Below, one piece after another: positions 24,424 to 31,509 of a stretch of 32,891 nt of DNA. Each line of letters begins with the position of its first letter. Position 1 is the stretch's first letter. The stretch is from Candidatus Flavonifractor intestinipullorum (GTDB lineage Bacteria > Bacillota > Clostridia > Oscillospirales > Oscillospiraceae), in contig DWYC01000027.1 in assembly GCA_019118925.1 (NCBI GenBank), forward strand, positions 1-32,891, in the 5' to 3' direction. Position numbers and translations under genes: made by a program. Below the pieces are notes generated by a model that did not search any database, had not been told where the DNA came from, and saw only the letters and a list, made by a program, of their open reading frames with translations.

Positions 24424-25248
24424 TTATTCGCCTTTTTCGGAATCAGAGCGGGAGGGAGGAACCACTTTGGGAATGAAGCGCCGCGCAAAGGAACCCTTGC
24501 CCTTGCTCCGGACGTAGAAAAAGCCCACCGTGGAGAAGATGACCGCGCCGATAAAATTCACGAACAGATCGGCCATGGTATCGTGCAGGCCGATATCCAG
24601 ATATCCGCCCAGGCCCAGCGCGGTCTGGGTGCCGTCGCCGTGGATCAGAATCACATCGGTAATGTCCTGCACCGGGATGGCCAGCGTACCGTGGTTGGGG
24701 TCCAGCATGACGGTGGAGATGGCGTTGAGCACCGTGTCCTTCTGCATGTCGAACAGAAAGACCTGGTCCATGAAAAACTCAAAGAATTCCCACACCACGC
24801 CGATGGTCATGGAGAAGCAGAAGGCGGTCACCGCCATAAAGAAGGGACTCAGGTGGAGGGAGAAGCGCTCATGCCGGTTGAGCAGGTCCACCAGAGAAAA
24901 GCCGATGGCGGCGCAGAGGAAGCCGTTCAGGGTGTGGAGAATGGTGTCCCAGTAGGGAAAGATGATGTAGAAAGCCTGAATTTCTCCCAAAATCTCCGCG
25001 GAATACGCGAAGAGCAGAATGATGATCTCCAGCGTATCCGGGAGGTCCACCTGCAGCTTGCGCTCGATGAGGGAGGGGAGGAGAAAGAGAATCAGCGTCA
25101 GGATACACAGAAAGACGTTCTCATAGTTCCGGTTGAAAAACTGGGCCACCATCACCAGGATGACCGAGGCCCGCAGCAGCAGGTAGACCGCGTTCATCAC
25201 CTTGGGGTTGGCCACGTGCCGGAAGCCTTTGGGGCGTTTCTTTGGCAT
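24424..25248 (-). CDS. Polytopic membrane protein (YjdF/DUF2238-like)
   Basis: A 274-residue membrane protein; ATG 25248 after AAAGGAGC. It has a basic cytoplasmic start (KKRPKGFRH), then about seven hydrophobic segments, for example VMNAVYLLLRASVILVMVAQ and CILTLILFLLPSLI. Conserved-looking polar motifs lie between them (YWDTILHTLNGFLCAAIGF, VWEFFEFFMDQ, DTMADLFVNFIGAV) and a basic tail ends the protein. The DT.LH and WE.FE..MD patterns resemble the YjdF/DUF2238 family of unknown function. The buried Asp/His/Glu residues could bind metal or protons (inference). It is transcribed alone, with a TATACT at 25301-25296 as a possible -10. Confidence 0.7.
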   Translation of the reverse strand: MPKKRPKGFRHVANPKVMNAVYLLLRASVILVMVAQFFNRNYENVFLCILTLILFLLPSLIERKLQVDLPDTLEIIILLFAYSAEILGEIQAFYIIFPYWDTILHTLNGFLCAAIGFSLVDLLNRHERFSLHLSPFFMAVTAFCFSMTIGVVWEFFEFFMDQVFLFDMQKDTVLNAISTVMLDPNHGTLAIPVQDITDVILIHGDGTQTALGLGGYLDIGLHDTMADLFVNFIGAVIFSTVGFFYVRSKGKGSFARRFIPKVVPPSRSDSEKGE

Positions 25249-25342
25249 AGTTGGCTCCTTTCCGCGGCGCCGGTGGCAAAACGGGCCGCGGACCTAGTAT
25301 AATCTATTTTGCCCCATTATTCCAGCCCTTGAAAGGAAAATT

Positions 25343-26302
25343 TCAGCCGGGATTCGGCTCCGGGTCCAAAAAGACGGTCTCTCCGCCCACCCGGGTGCAC
25401 CCCTCCGGGGCATAGCGCCAGTGGGTGAGGCGGCCGGCGGTGATGAAGTAGCGCAGCGGCTCCGGCGGCGCGGGGGGAAGGCGCGCGATGATGAGGAGCT
25501 TGATTTTCATCCGGTGGGGGACGATGGACTTGATGTACACCGACACCCGGTCCCCCTCCCGCACGCCGGGCTGAACTTCCGCCAGTCCGGACAGGTTGGG
25601 GGTGAGCTCCACAAAGATGCCGTAGTCTTTGACGCCCCGCACGGTGCCGGGCACCGTCATTCCCGCCTGGAAGGGGGCGGCGTTCTCCGCCCAGGTGCCC
25701 AGCAGTTCCCGGTGGGTCAGGTAGATGCGCTCTTCCGCCGGGTCTACGTCCAGCACGGCGGCGAAGATGTCCTGCCCCTCGTGAAAACGCTCCCTGGGGT
25801 GGGGGATGCGGGAGACGGAGATGTGTTCCACGCCGATCATGGACGTCACCCCGCAGCCCAGGTCCACAAAGGCACCGAAGGGCTCCATATGGGTGACGGC
25901 GGCGGGGAGGACCAGCCCGGGACGGCAGCGGGCGAGCAGGGCGTCCAGGGCCAGGCGCTGGGCCCGCCGCCGGGAGAGCCGGGGGCGGAGAACGCCGTTT
26001 TCCTCCTCCAGCGCCTCCACCGTGAAGGCCACCGGACGCCCCACCCGGGAGAGCAGGGCAATGTCCCGGGTGCGGCCCTCGGCGATGCCGAGAGCCCCCT
26101 CGGCCCGGGGGATGACCCCACGCACGCCGCCGCCCAGCTCCACCCACAGGTCGTGGGCCCCGTCGCACAGCCGCGCCACGCTCTCCAGCACGGCGCGGCG
26201 CTCCATGGCCCGCCGCAGCCCCTCCGGGGAGGCGCAGGCGGCCTGATTTTCCGCGGTATTGAGAAGGTGCCCCTCCGGGGGGAAACAACTTGTCAAATCC
26301 AC
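25343..26302 (-). CDS. Protein with two S1 RNA-binding domains
   Basis: 319 residues from GTG 26302; TTG 26296, better spaced from AAAGGA, is an alternative. The first 120 residues are a helical/beta region without an obvious match (LVDLTSCFPPEGHLLNTAEN). Two S1 OB-fold domains follow: about 127-195 (THMEPFGAFVDLGCGVTSMI, then EHISVSRIPHPRERF) and about 211-280 (GTVRGVKDYGIFVELTPNLS). It resembles ribosomal protein S1-like or YabR-type proteins of Firmicutes that bind RNA or ribosomes. The exact role is unknown. It is divergent from the DUF951 operon. Confidence 0.75.
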   Translation of the reverse strand: MDLTSCFPPEGHLLNTAENQAACASPEGLRRAMERRAVLESVARLCDGAHDLWVELGGGVRGVIPRAEGALGIAEGRTRDIALLSRVGRPVAFTVEALEEENGVLRPRLSRRRAQRLALDALLARCRPGLVLPAAVTHMEPFGAFVDLGCGVTSMIGVEHISVSRIPHPRERFHEGQDIFAAVLDVDPAEERIYLTHRELLGTWAENAAPFQAGMTVPGTVRGVKDYGIFVELTPNLSGLAEVQPGVREGDRVSVYIKSIVPHRMKIKLLIIARLPPAPPEPLRYFITAGRLTHWRYAPEGCTRVGGETVFLDPEPNPG

Positions 26303-26363
26303 CAGATCCTTTCCGCTCCCAAAAGGGATACTCCCTAAACCATATGCGCTGGGGGAGAGGGAA

Positions 26364-26392
26364 TTGACACGGGCGCGCCGGGAATCTATAAT
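26364..26392 (+). promoter_or_regulatory. Promoter of the DUF951-aminotransferase-radical SAM operon
   Basis: Perfect consensus boxes: TTGACA (26364-26369), 17 bases, TATAAT (26387-26392), 43 bases before the DUF951 start. Confidence 0.85.
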
Positions 26393-26435
26393 AAAAAGAC
26401 AAACGGCACAGGCGAGCGAAAGAGGAGGAAAAGCC

Positions 26436-26630
26436 ATGGATGTCCGGGTGGGAGACGTGCTGGAGCTGAAAAAGGACCACCCCTGCGGCAGCCGGGAGTG
26501 GCTGGTACTGCGGGTGGGGATGGATTTCCGGCTGCGCTGCCGGGGCTGCGGCCATGAGTTGATGCTCCCCCGAAGCAAGGTGGAGAAGAATATCAAAAAA
26601 ATCAGACGGACCGAGGAGCCAGAGGCATGA
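26436..26630 (+). CDS. DUF951 family small zinc-ribbon-like protein
   Basis: A 64-residue protein; ATG 26436 with AGAGGAGG upstream. The family pattern is clear: VGDVLELKKDHPCGSREWLV, then VGMDFRLRCRGCGHELML and PRSKVEKNIKKI. It has three Cys (one in HPCG, two in CRGCG), typical of DUF951, a short protein conserved across Firmicutes with unknown function and likely metal or nucleic acid binding. Its stop overlaps the aminotransferase start as ATGA, so the two are translationally coupled. Confidence 0.88.
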   Translation: MDVRVGDVLELKKDHPCGSREWLVLRVGMDFRLRCRGCGHELMLPRSKVEKNIKKIRRTEEPEA

Positions 26631-27691
26631 AAGAATTTTGGAGCAGCCGGATCCGGGCTCTGGAGCCCTATACGCCGGGCGAACAGCCCCGGGACCGGAA
26701 ATGGATCAAACTCAACACCAATGAAAACCCCTATCCGCCCTCGCCCCGGGCGCTGGAGGCCGTCCGCGCCGCGGCGGAGGCCGGGCTGCGGCTCTACCCC
26801 GACCCGGAGGCATCCGCCCTGCGGGAGGCGCTGGCGGAGTTTCACGGCCGGAAACCGGAGGAGGTCTTTGTCGGCAACGGCTCGGACGAGATCTTGGCCT
26901 TCTGCTTCCAGGCCTTCTTCGGCCCGGAACAGCCGGTGGTCTTTCCCGACATTACCTACAGCTTTTATCCGGTCTACGCGGGTCTGTTCGGCGTGCCCTT
27001 CCGGCAGATCCCGCTGAATGAGGACTTCACTCTTCCGGTGGAGCGCTTCCTGGGGGACAACGGGGGCGTGGTATTCCCCAATCCGAACGCCCCCACCGGC
27101 ATCGCCCTCCCTCTGGCGGAGGTGGAGCGCATCGCCTCGGGCAATCCCCGGGCGGTGGTTGTGATCGACGAGGCCTATGTGGACTTCGGCGCAGAGTCGG
27201 CGGCGGCCTGCCTGGACCGGCACCCCAATCTGCTGGTGGCGCGGACGTTTTCCAAGTCCCGGGCCCTGGCGGGGCTGCGGGTGGGCTACGCCCTGGGGAG
27301 CGCGAACCTGATCGCCGCCCTGAACTGCGTCAAGAATTCCTTTAATTCCTATACGCTGGACCGGGTGGCCCTGGCTGCGGCGGAGGCCTCGGTCCGGGAC
27401 CGGGCCTATTTTGAGGAGAGGCGCCGGGAAGTGATGGCCACCCGGACCCGGACGGCGGCCCGCCTGGAGGCGCTGGGGTTTGAGGTCTGCCCCTCCTGCG
27501 CCAACTTCCTCTTTGTCCGGCACCCGGACTACGGCGGAAAGGCCCTCTATGAGGGACTGCGGGAGCGGGGAATTCTGGTCCGCCGGTGGGATCAGCGCCG
27601 GGTTCAGGACCATCTGCGCATCACGGTGGGCAGCGAGGCGGATATGGACGCGCTGATGGACGCTCTGTCCGCCCTGACGACCCGGCGCTGA
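26627..27691 (+). CDS. HisC-like histidinol-phosphate/aromatic aminotransferase
   Basis: A 354-residue fold-type I PLP enzyme, with ATG 26627 overlapping the DUF951 stop. Motifs are KLNTNENPYPPSPRALEAV (N-terminal signature), VFVGNGSDEILAFCFQAFF, FPNPNAPTGIAL, VVIDEAYVDF, and ARTFSKSRALAGLRVGYALG with the PLP Lys at 210. It transfers an amino group from glutamate to imidazole-acetol phosphate, or to an aromatic or other oxoacid. No other his genes are nearby, so the substrate may not be histidinol-phosphate. It is followed 17 bases later by a radical SAM gene. Confidence 0.85.
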   Translation: MKEFWSSRIRALEPYTPGEQPRDRKWIKLNTNENPYPPSPRALEAVRAAAEAGLRLYPDPEASALREALAEFHGRKPEEVFVGNGSDEILAFCFQAFFGPEQPVVFPDITYSFYPVYAGLFGVPFRQIPLNEDFTLPVERFLGDNGGVVFPNPNAPTGIALPLAEVERIASGNPRAVVVIDEAYVDFGAESAAACLDRHPNLLVARTFSKSRALAGLRVGYALGSANLIAALNCVKNSFNSYTLDRVALAAAEASVRDRAYFEERRREVMATRTRTAARLEALGFEVCPSCANFLFVRHPDYGGKALYEGLRERGILVRRWDQRRVQDHLRITVGSEADMDALMDALSALTTRR

Positions 27692-27708
27692 GAGGAGGAA
27701 TTTATACC

Positions 27709-28593
27709 ATGCGCTATGAGGGAAGTATCTACCGTCCGCCGGGAGAGTGGCGGAGCTATCTGCTTCAGGTCACCGTGGGCTGCTCCCACAACCGGTGTAC
27801 CTTCTGCAGCATGTATAAGGGCAAAACCTTTCATATCCGGCCCCTGGAGGAGGTCTTTGAAGACATCGAGATGGCCCGGGCCTATTATGCCAAGCTGGGC
27901 CGGCCCGTCAAGCGGGTCTTTCTCTGCGACGGCGACGCGGTGGTGATGCGCACCGACGCGCTGCTGGCCATTTTAAAGAAGCTCTACGACACCTTCCCGG
28001 AGCTGGAGCGGGTGACCTCCTACGCGGGGCCCCGTTCCACCCTGTCCAAGACGCCGGAGGAGCTCCGGGCCCTGCGGGAGGCGGGCCTCTACCGGGTCTA
28101 TCTGGGCGTGGAGACGGGAGACGACGCCCTGCTCCACACCATCAAGAAGGGGGTAAACGCCCGGGAGATGCTGGAGGCCGGCATCCGCCTGCGGGAGGCG
28201 GGGCTGGACCTGTGGGTGATGGTGCTCCTGGGCCTGGCCGGGCCGGGGGAGCCCTCCCGCCGCCACATCCAGGCCACCGCGGAGATGATGAACGCCATGA
28301 AGCCCCGGCACCTGTCGGCGCTGACTCTGATGGCGGAGCCCGGCACCGAGCTGGGCGAGCAGGTGGAGCGGGGGGAGTTCCAGCTCATCACCGGGCGGGA
28401 AGCCCTGATGGAGACCAAGTGGCTGCTGGAGGGCCTGACGGTGGACCCGCTGCACTTCACCTGCGACCACGCCTCCAACTACCTGCCCCTGAAGGGCGGC
28501 CTGCCCGAGGACCGGGCGGCCATGCTCTCGGCCATCGACGCGGCCCTTCAGGATGAGGAGCTCCTGCGCAGCGAGTACGGCCGCGGACTGTAA
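27709..28593 (+). CDS. Radical SAM protein with CX4CX2C cluster motif
   Basis: A 294-residue protein; ATG 27709 after AGAGGAGG. The 4Fe-4S motif GCSHNRCTFC (Cys 25, 30, 33) has four residues between the first two Cys rather than the usual three. That spacing fits a family I recall with VTVGCSHNRCTFC-like sequences. Downstream are VKRVFLCDGDAVVM, YRVYLGVETGDDALL and a conserved tail (HFTCDHASNYLPLKGGLPED). The Elp3/HemN-like barrel lacks an obvious second domain. The reaction is unknown. It is last in the DUF951-aminotransferase operon, and a hairpin follows. Confidence 0.8.
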   Translation: MRYEGSIYRPPGEWRSYLLQVTVGCSHNRCTFCSMYKGKTFHIRPLEEVFEDIEMARAYYAKLGRPVKRVFLCDGDAVVMRTDALLAILKKLYDTFPELERVTSYAGPRSTLSKTPEELRALREAGLYRVYLGVETGDDALLHTIKKGVNAREMLEAGIRLREAGLDLWVMVLLGLAGPGEPSRRHIQATAEMMNAMKPRHLSALTLMAEPGTELGEQVERGEFQLITGREALMETKWLLEGLTVDPLHFTCDHASNYLPLKGGLPEDRAAMLSAIDAALQDEELLRSEYGRGL

Positions 28594-28603
28594 TAAAATG
28601 GGA

Positions 28604-28637
28604 AGAGGGCCCCATCCCACCGGGATGGGGCCCTCTG
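28604..28637. terminator. Hairpin terminator
   Basis: AGAGGGCCCCATCCC-ACCG-GGATGGGGCCCTCT. The T-rich flank (TCCCATTTTATT) lies on the minus-strand exit, so it serves the convergent small gene at least as well as the radical SAM gene. Confidence 0.7.
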
Positions 28638-28686
28638 ATTCTGCGGGGCGGTCAGGCGGCCGCCCCGCTCCGGCTATGGATCGCGC

Positions 28687-28824
28687 TCAGCAGCAGCCGT
28701 TGTTGTTGCAGCCGCAGCCGCTGTTGTTGCCGCACCCGCCGCCGTTGCCGCAGCAGCAGCACAGGATGAGAATGAGCACGATGATCCACAGGCAGCCGCC
28801 GCCCCAACCATTGTTACAACCCAT
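28687..28824 (-). CDS. Tiny Cys/Gly/Asn-rich membrane peptide
   Basis: 45 residues from ATG 28824, with GGAGG nine bases upstream, to TGA 28689. It begins MGCNNGWGGGCLW, continues with a short membrane helix (IIVLILIL), then four Cys in a row, and ends in a Gly/Asn/Cys tail (GNGGGCGNN ... GCGCNNNGCC). It has eleven cysteines in 45 residues. A Gly/Asn-rich N-terminus before a hydrophobic stretch recalls YjcZ-type spore peptides and small clostridial coat peptides, but the resemblance is general. A role in spore coat crosslinking or metal binding is a guess. It is easily missed because of its size; the start signal and low-complexity coding pattern support it. Confidence 0.7.
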   Translation of the reverse strand: MGCNNGWGGGCLWIIVLILILCCCCGNGGGCGNNSGCGCNNNGCC

Positions 28825-28973
28825 AATCCAATACCTCCATCCGAGTTACTGTGCCGGTCCGGGGGCGGGATGCCCTCCGTCCGTTCACAGTCCATCCTAT
28901 GCCGGACGGGGGAGGAGGTGACGGAAAAAATGCGGCCCGGCTGGAAGCCGGACCGCAGGCGGGCGGGGAATCT

Positions 28974-30068
28974 TCAGACGATGCGGGAGACGCTCACGTT
29001 CGCCCGGATGGCGGCGGACGTAACGCCGTCCATGGCGCCGGCGGCCACCAGGGACTCCAGCAGAGTACCTGAGCCGCCTTTTGGCGCGGCGTCCAGAGCA
29101 AAATAGGAGAGGTAGGCCACGTGAGCTCGCAGGAAGGGCTGCCCGCTCTGGAAGAGGCTGCACTCTCCGGCGGTGAGGACGCCCTGTTCCTGGGCGAAGG
29201 TCAGAGCGGTCTGCCAGGTGAAGTCGGGGGCGCTCCCGCCGTCCTGATAGCCCAGAGCCCGCAGAAGGAAGGTCACATACTCCGCCGCCCCCATGGACCG
29301 GGCGGGGCCAAACGCCGGATTTCCGGCGGCATCGGGGCCCACCCCGGCGGTGTAGCCCTTCTGGTAGGCGTAGGCGACATAGCGCTGGGCCCACGCGGGC
29401 ACGTCGGAAAAGGGACACGCTCCGGTATAGGACTGGGCGGCGGACTCCTCGCCCATCAGGCGCAGGAACATCACCAGGCCCTCCACCCGGGTAGTGGTCT
29501 TTTCCAGATCATAGCCCGAGCCGTAGGCGGTGCCCGTCCCGGCGAAGAGGCCCATGGCGCTCAATGCATCGGCCAGGGCGTTGTAGTCGGTGGCGGCGCT
29601 GGGGGCGAGGGCGGCCCGGCCCTCCGTGCTGAGGACCGCGGTGGCGCTGGTCACCGAGAGGACCGCAGTGGTGTTCTCCGCCGCCAAATAGCGGTGGCGG
29701 AGCTCCAGAGAGGAGCCGGAAGGGAGCACCGTCCCGCTGGTCACATCCACCACCGCGCCGGAGGCGTAGCTGACGGTGGCCTGACCGGCCAGAAGAAGAC
29801 ACCCGGAGCCGGTGGAGAGGGTGAGGGCGTCTCCCTGCTTATAGCGTGCGTCGCTCAGCCCCCCGGCGAGGCCGGACTCCTGCAAAACCTGCTGGTAGAC
29901 GTCCTGTGTCTCGTCGTCGATGCGGGTCTGAGCCTGGGAGAGCAGGGAGGAGGAGTAGGAGCCGTTCAGATAGCTGAGCGTGACCAGCGGATCCCCTGTG
30001 GACCCTGCGGCCAGAACGCCGCCGGCCAAAAGGGAGCCGGCAAGCAGGATGGAAGCGATTTTTTTCAT
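28974..30068 (-). CDS. Exported SLH-domain protein
   Basis: A 364-residue protein whose ATG 30068 overlaps the rex stop by four bases. Residues 1-21 (MKKIASILLAGSLLAGGVLA) are a signal peptide. Residues 25-160 are a Ser/Thr-rich beta region (LTLSTGSGCLLLAGQATVSY and SGAVVDVTSGTVLPSGSSLE). About residues 165-364 hold S-layer homology repeats, including VEGLVMFLRLMGEE, FSDVPAWAQRYVAYAYQKGY, and MGAAEYVTFLLRALGYQDGG. SLH repeats anchor proteins to pyruvylated cell-wall polymers. It is expected on the cell surface; the function of the N-terminal part is unknown. Coupling to rex is unusual but may be simple read-through. Confidence 0.85.
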   Translation of the reverse strand: MKKIASILLAGSLLAGGVLAAGSTGDPLVTLSYLNGSYSSSLLSQAQTRIDDETQDVYQQVLQESGLAGGLSDARYKQGDALTLSTGSGCLLLAGQATVSYASGAVVDVTSGTVLPSGSSLELRHRYLAAENTTAVLSVTSATAVLSTEGRAALAPSAATDYNALADALSAMGLFAGTGTAYGSGYDLEKTTTRVEGLVMFLRLMGEESAAQSYTGACPFSDVPAWAQRYVAYAYQKGYTAGVGPDAAGNPAFGPARSMGAAEYVTFLLRALGYQDGGSAPDFTWQTALTFAQEQGVLTAGECSLFQSGQPFLRAHVAYLSYFALDAAPKGGSGTLLESLVAAGAMDGVTSAAIRANVSVSRIV

Positions 30069-30706
30069 ACATCCTCCGAGATGAGATAACTCAGGGTTTG
30101 CAGGCTGTCGGAAAAGTGGACGCTCTCCACGCGCACGCCGGACTGCTGCACGTTGAGCTCGGTATTGGTGAAATTCCAGATTCCCTTCACGCCGCAGGCC
30201 ACCAGCCGTTCGGCCATGGCGGTGGCGGCGGCGCGGGGGACGGTGAGGATACCCACGCTGGCCGGATGCTGGGACAGATAGGACTCGAGCTGGTCGATAT
30301 GGAGGACGGGGGTGGTTCCGATGGTAGTACCCACCACCTCGGGCAGGACGTCAAAGGCTGCGTTCAGATGGAAGCCGCTGGCCTCGAATTGAAAGCTCTT
30401 GATGAGGGCGCGGCCCAGATTTCCGGCCCCCAGGATGACCGCCGTATGCCCCTGGTTCATGCCCAGAATATCGGCGATCTCCCCCAGAAGCTTGTCCACA
30501 TTATAACCGTAGCCCTGCTGCCCGAATTCTCCGAAGCAGGACAGGTCCTGCCGGAGCTGGGAGGCCGTCAGGCCCATGGAAGCGCCCAGAGCGCTGGAAG
30601 AGATGCGTACCACACCGGCCTGGTTGAGATCGGCCAAATGGCGGTAATAGCGTGGAAGACGGCGAATAACGGCCTCCGACACCTTGTGTTTTCTCAAGAC
30701 GATCAC
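30065..30706 (-). CDS. rex: Redox-sensing transcriptional repressor Rex
   Basis: A 213-residue protein. I chose GTG 30706 (VIVLRKHKVSEAVIRRLPRY), which has AGGAAA upstream and gives the normal family length, over a TTG at 30745. The N-terminal winged helix includes RRLPRYYRHLADL, SSSALGASMGLTASQLRQDL and FGEFGQQGYGYNV. The C-terminal Rossmann domain binds NADH/NAD+ (AVILGAGNLGRALI). Rex represses fermentative and NADH-oxidising genes when NAD+ is high and lets go as NADH rises. A Rex box overlaps its own promoter. The neighbour downstream is the SLH protein, with 4-base overlap. Confidence 0.95.
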   Translation of the reverse strand: MIVLRKHKVSEAVIRRLPRYYRHLADLNQAGVVRISSSALGASMGLTASQLRQDLSCFGEFGQQGYGYNVDKLLGEIADILGMNQGHTAVILGAGNLGRALIKSFQFEASGFHLNAAFDVLPEVVGTTIGTTPVLHIDQLESYLSQHPASVGILTVPRAAATAMAERLVACGVKGIWNFTNTELNVQQSGVRVESVHFSDSLQTLSYLISEDV

Positions 30707-30765
30707 ACTCGTTTCCTGCGCGGAGGTTAGAGCGTGCCTCCGCAAGTCTTATTCGTTTCGTTTTT

Positions 30766-30805
30766 ATTGTATCGGATTGCGGTTGGTTTGTCAACTTTTT
30801 AACAA
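30766..30805 (-). promoter_or_regulatory. rex promoter with overlapping Rex box
   Basis: Minus strand TTGACA (30794-30789), 17 bases, TACAAT (30771-30766). The 18-mer TTGTTAAAAAGTTGACAA (30805-30788) fits the Rex operator pattern TTGTTAANNNNTTAACAA with one mismatch and covers the -35, implying autorepression. Confidence 0.8.
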
Positions 30806-30869
30806 CCATAATTTAAACTGGCTAGTTTTGAAAGAACCGCACAGAAAGAAAATTTTTTTGAGAAAAGGC

Positions 30870-30898
30870 TTGCAAAAAAGACGGAGGTGTGCTATAGT
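30870..30898 (+). promoter_or_regulatory. tRNA-Pro copy 2 promoter
   Basis: TTGCAA (30870-30875), 17 bases, TATAGT (30893-30898). Sequence between promoter and tRNA (AAAAGCTG...GAGACAGCA) is also shared with copy 1. Confidence 0.8.
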
Positions 30899-30933
30899 GT
30901 AAAAGCTGTCTGAGACAGCAAAAGAAAATATAT

Positions 30934-31010
30934 CCGGGTGTGGCGAAGTTTGGTATCGCGCTTGAATGGGGTTCAAGAGGCCGCTGGTTCGAATCCAGTC
31001 ACTCGGACCA
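30934..31010 (+). tRNA. tRNA-Pro(GGG), copy 2
   Basis: A 77-base cloverleaf identical to the minus-strand copy at 9764-9840, with anticodon GGG in the loop ATGGGGT and CCA encoded. A lower-GC mobilizable element begins a short distance downstream, and tRNA 3' ends are common integration sites. Confidence 0.97.
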
Positions 31011-31016
31011 AAAGAT

Positions 31017-31070
31017 AGAAATCCGAACTTAATCTTCCAAGTTGGAGATGGGTTCGGATTTCTTCTTTTT
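31017..31070 (+). terminator. Terminator of tRNA-Pro copy 2
   Basis: The stem AGAAATCCGAAC...GTTCGGATTTCT encloses a second stem, and TTCTTTTT follows. It differs completely from the terminator of copy 1, so homology stops at the tRNA 3' end. Confidence 0.85.
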
Positions 31071-31102
31071 ACAGAAAATCTGGATTTAATCCGATAAACG
31101 AA

Positions 31103-31148
31103 AAAAGGCGGGCTTTCCTCGTTGGGTTGAGGAAAGCCCGCCTTTTCG
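31103..31148. terminator. Bidirectional terminator
   Basis: AAAAGGCGGGCTTTCCTC-GTTGGGTT-GAGGAAAGCCCGCCTTTT, an 18-base perfect stem with A-run and T-run flanks. It would insulate the tRNA from the mobile element. Confidence 0.9.
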
Positions 31149-31221
31149 TGTGTAAACATCTCATATAGTAAATGTGTTTTGAAAGTCCCCTTTGGCATAA
31201 ATATGATTTAGTATTATGTAT

Positions 31222-31248
31222 ATCAAGTGCCCGAAGTGAGCACTTGAT
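31222..31248. repeat. Inverted repeat downstream of the mob operon
   Basis: ATCAAGTGC and its exact complement GCACTTGAT separated by 9 bases in an AT-rich stretch, 17 bases past the stop of the small gene at 31265. It could be a terminator without a T-run, or a recombination/attachment half-site pair of the element. Confidence 0.5.
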
Positions 31249-31264
31249 CGGAGATTGATTCGTT

Positions 31265-31447
31265 TTATCCAGCTTTAGCTATATGCTGTTTCAGCTGTTG
31301 TTCCTCCTTCCACTGGGCAAACTGACGCTGCCCTTCTTCGCTGGCATAAAACTTTTCAATCTCCGGCAGCAGCACACGGGCCAAAGCCTCCATCTCGTGC
31401 TGTGGAATCCCGGTGCCGTAGTCATTTACCTTTTTCTTTTTTGCCAA
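31265..31447 (-). CDS. Small mobile-element protein downstream of the relaxase
   Basis: 60 residues if begun at TTG 31447 (AKKKKVNDYGTGIPQHEMEA), which has GGAGG eight bases upstream; ATG 31462, overlapping that GGAGG, is less likely. The sequence is basic then acidic-helical (LARVLLPEIEKFYASEEGQR, QFAQWKEEQQLKQH). I do not recognise a named family, though similar small helical proteins follow MobV genes in clostridial elements. Its position 62 bases after the relaxase gene suggests a shared transcript and an accessory role. Confidence 0.6.
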   Translation of the reverse strand: MAKKKKVNDYGTGIPQHEMEALARVLLPEIEKFYASEEGQRQFAQWKEEQQLKQHIAKAG

Positions 31448-31509
31448 ATGGTGTACCTCCATAATAGATTTGCATATACGTACAAAGAAAAAGCCGCCAC
31501 ATATGGCGG

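Noticed and set aside
26303-27613. Upstream in-frame extension of the S1-domain gene
   Set aside because: It would run antisense through the DUF951 and aminotransferase genes; GTG 26302 or TTG 26296 have a ribosome site and fit better.
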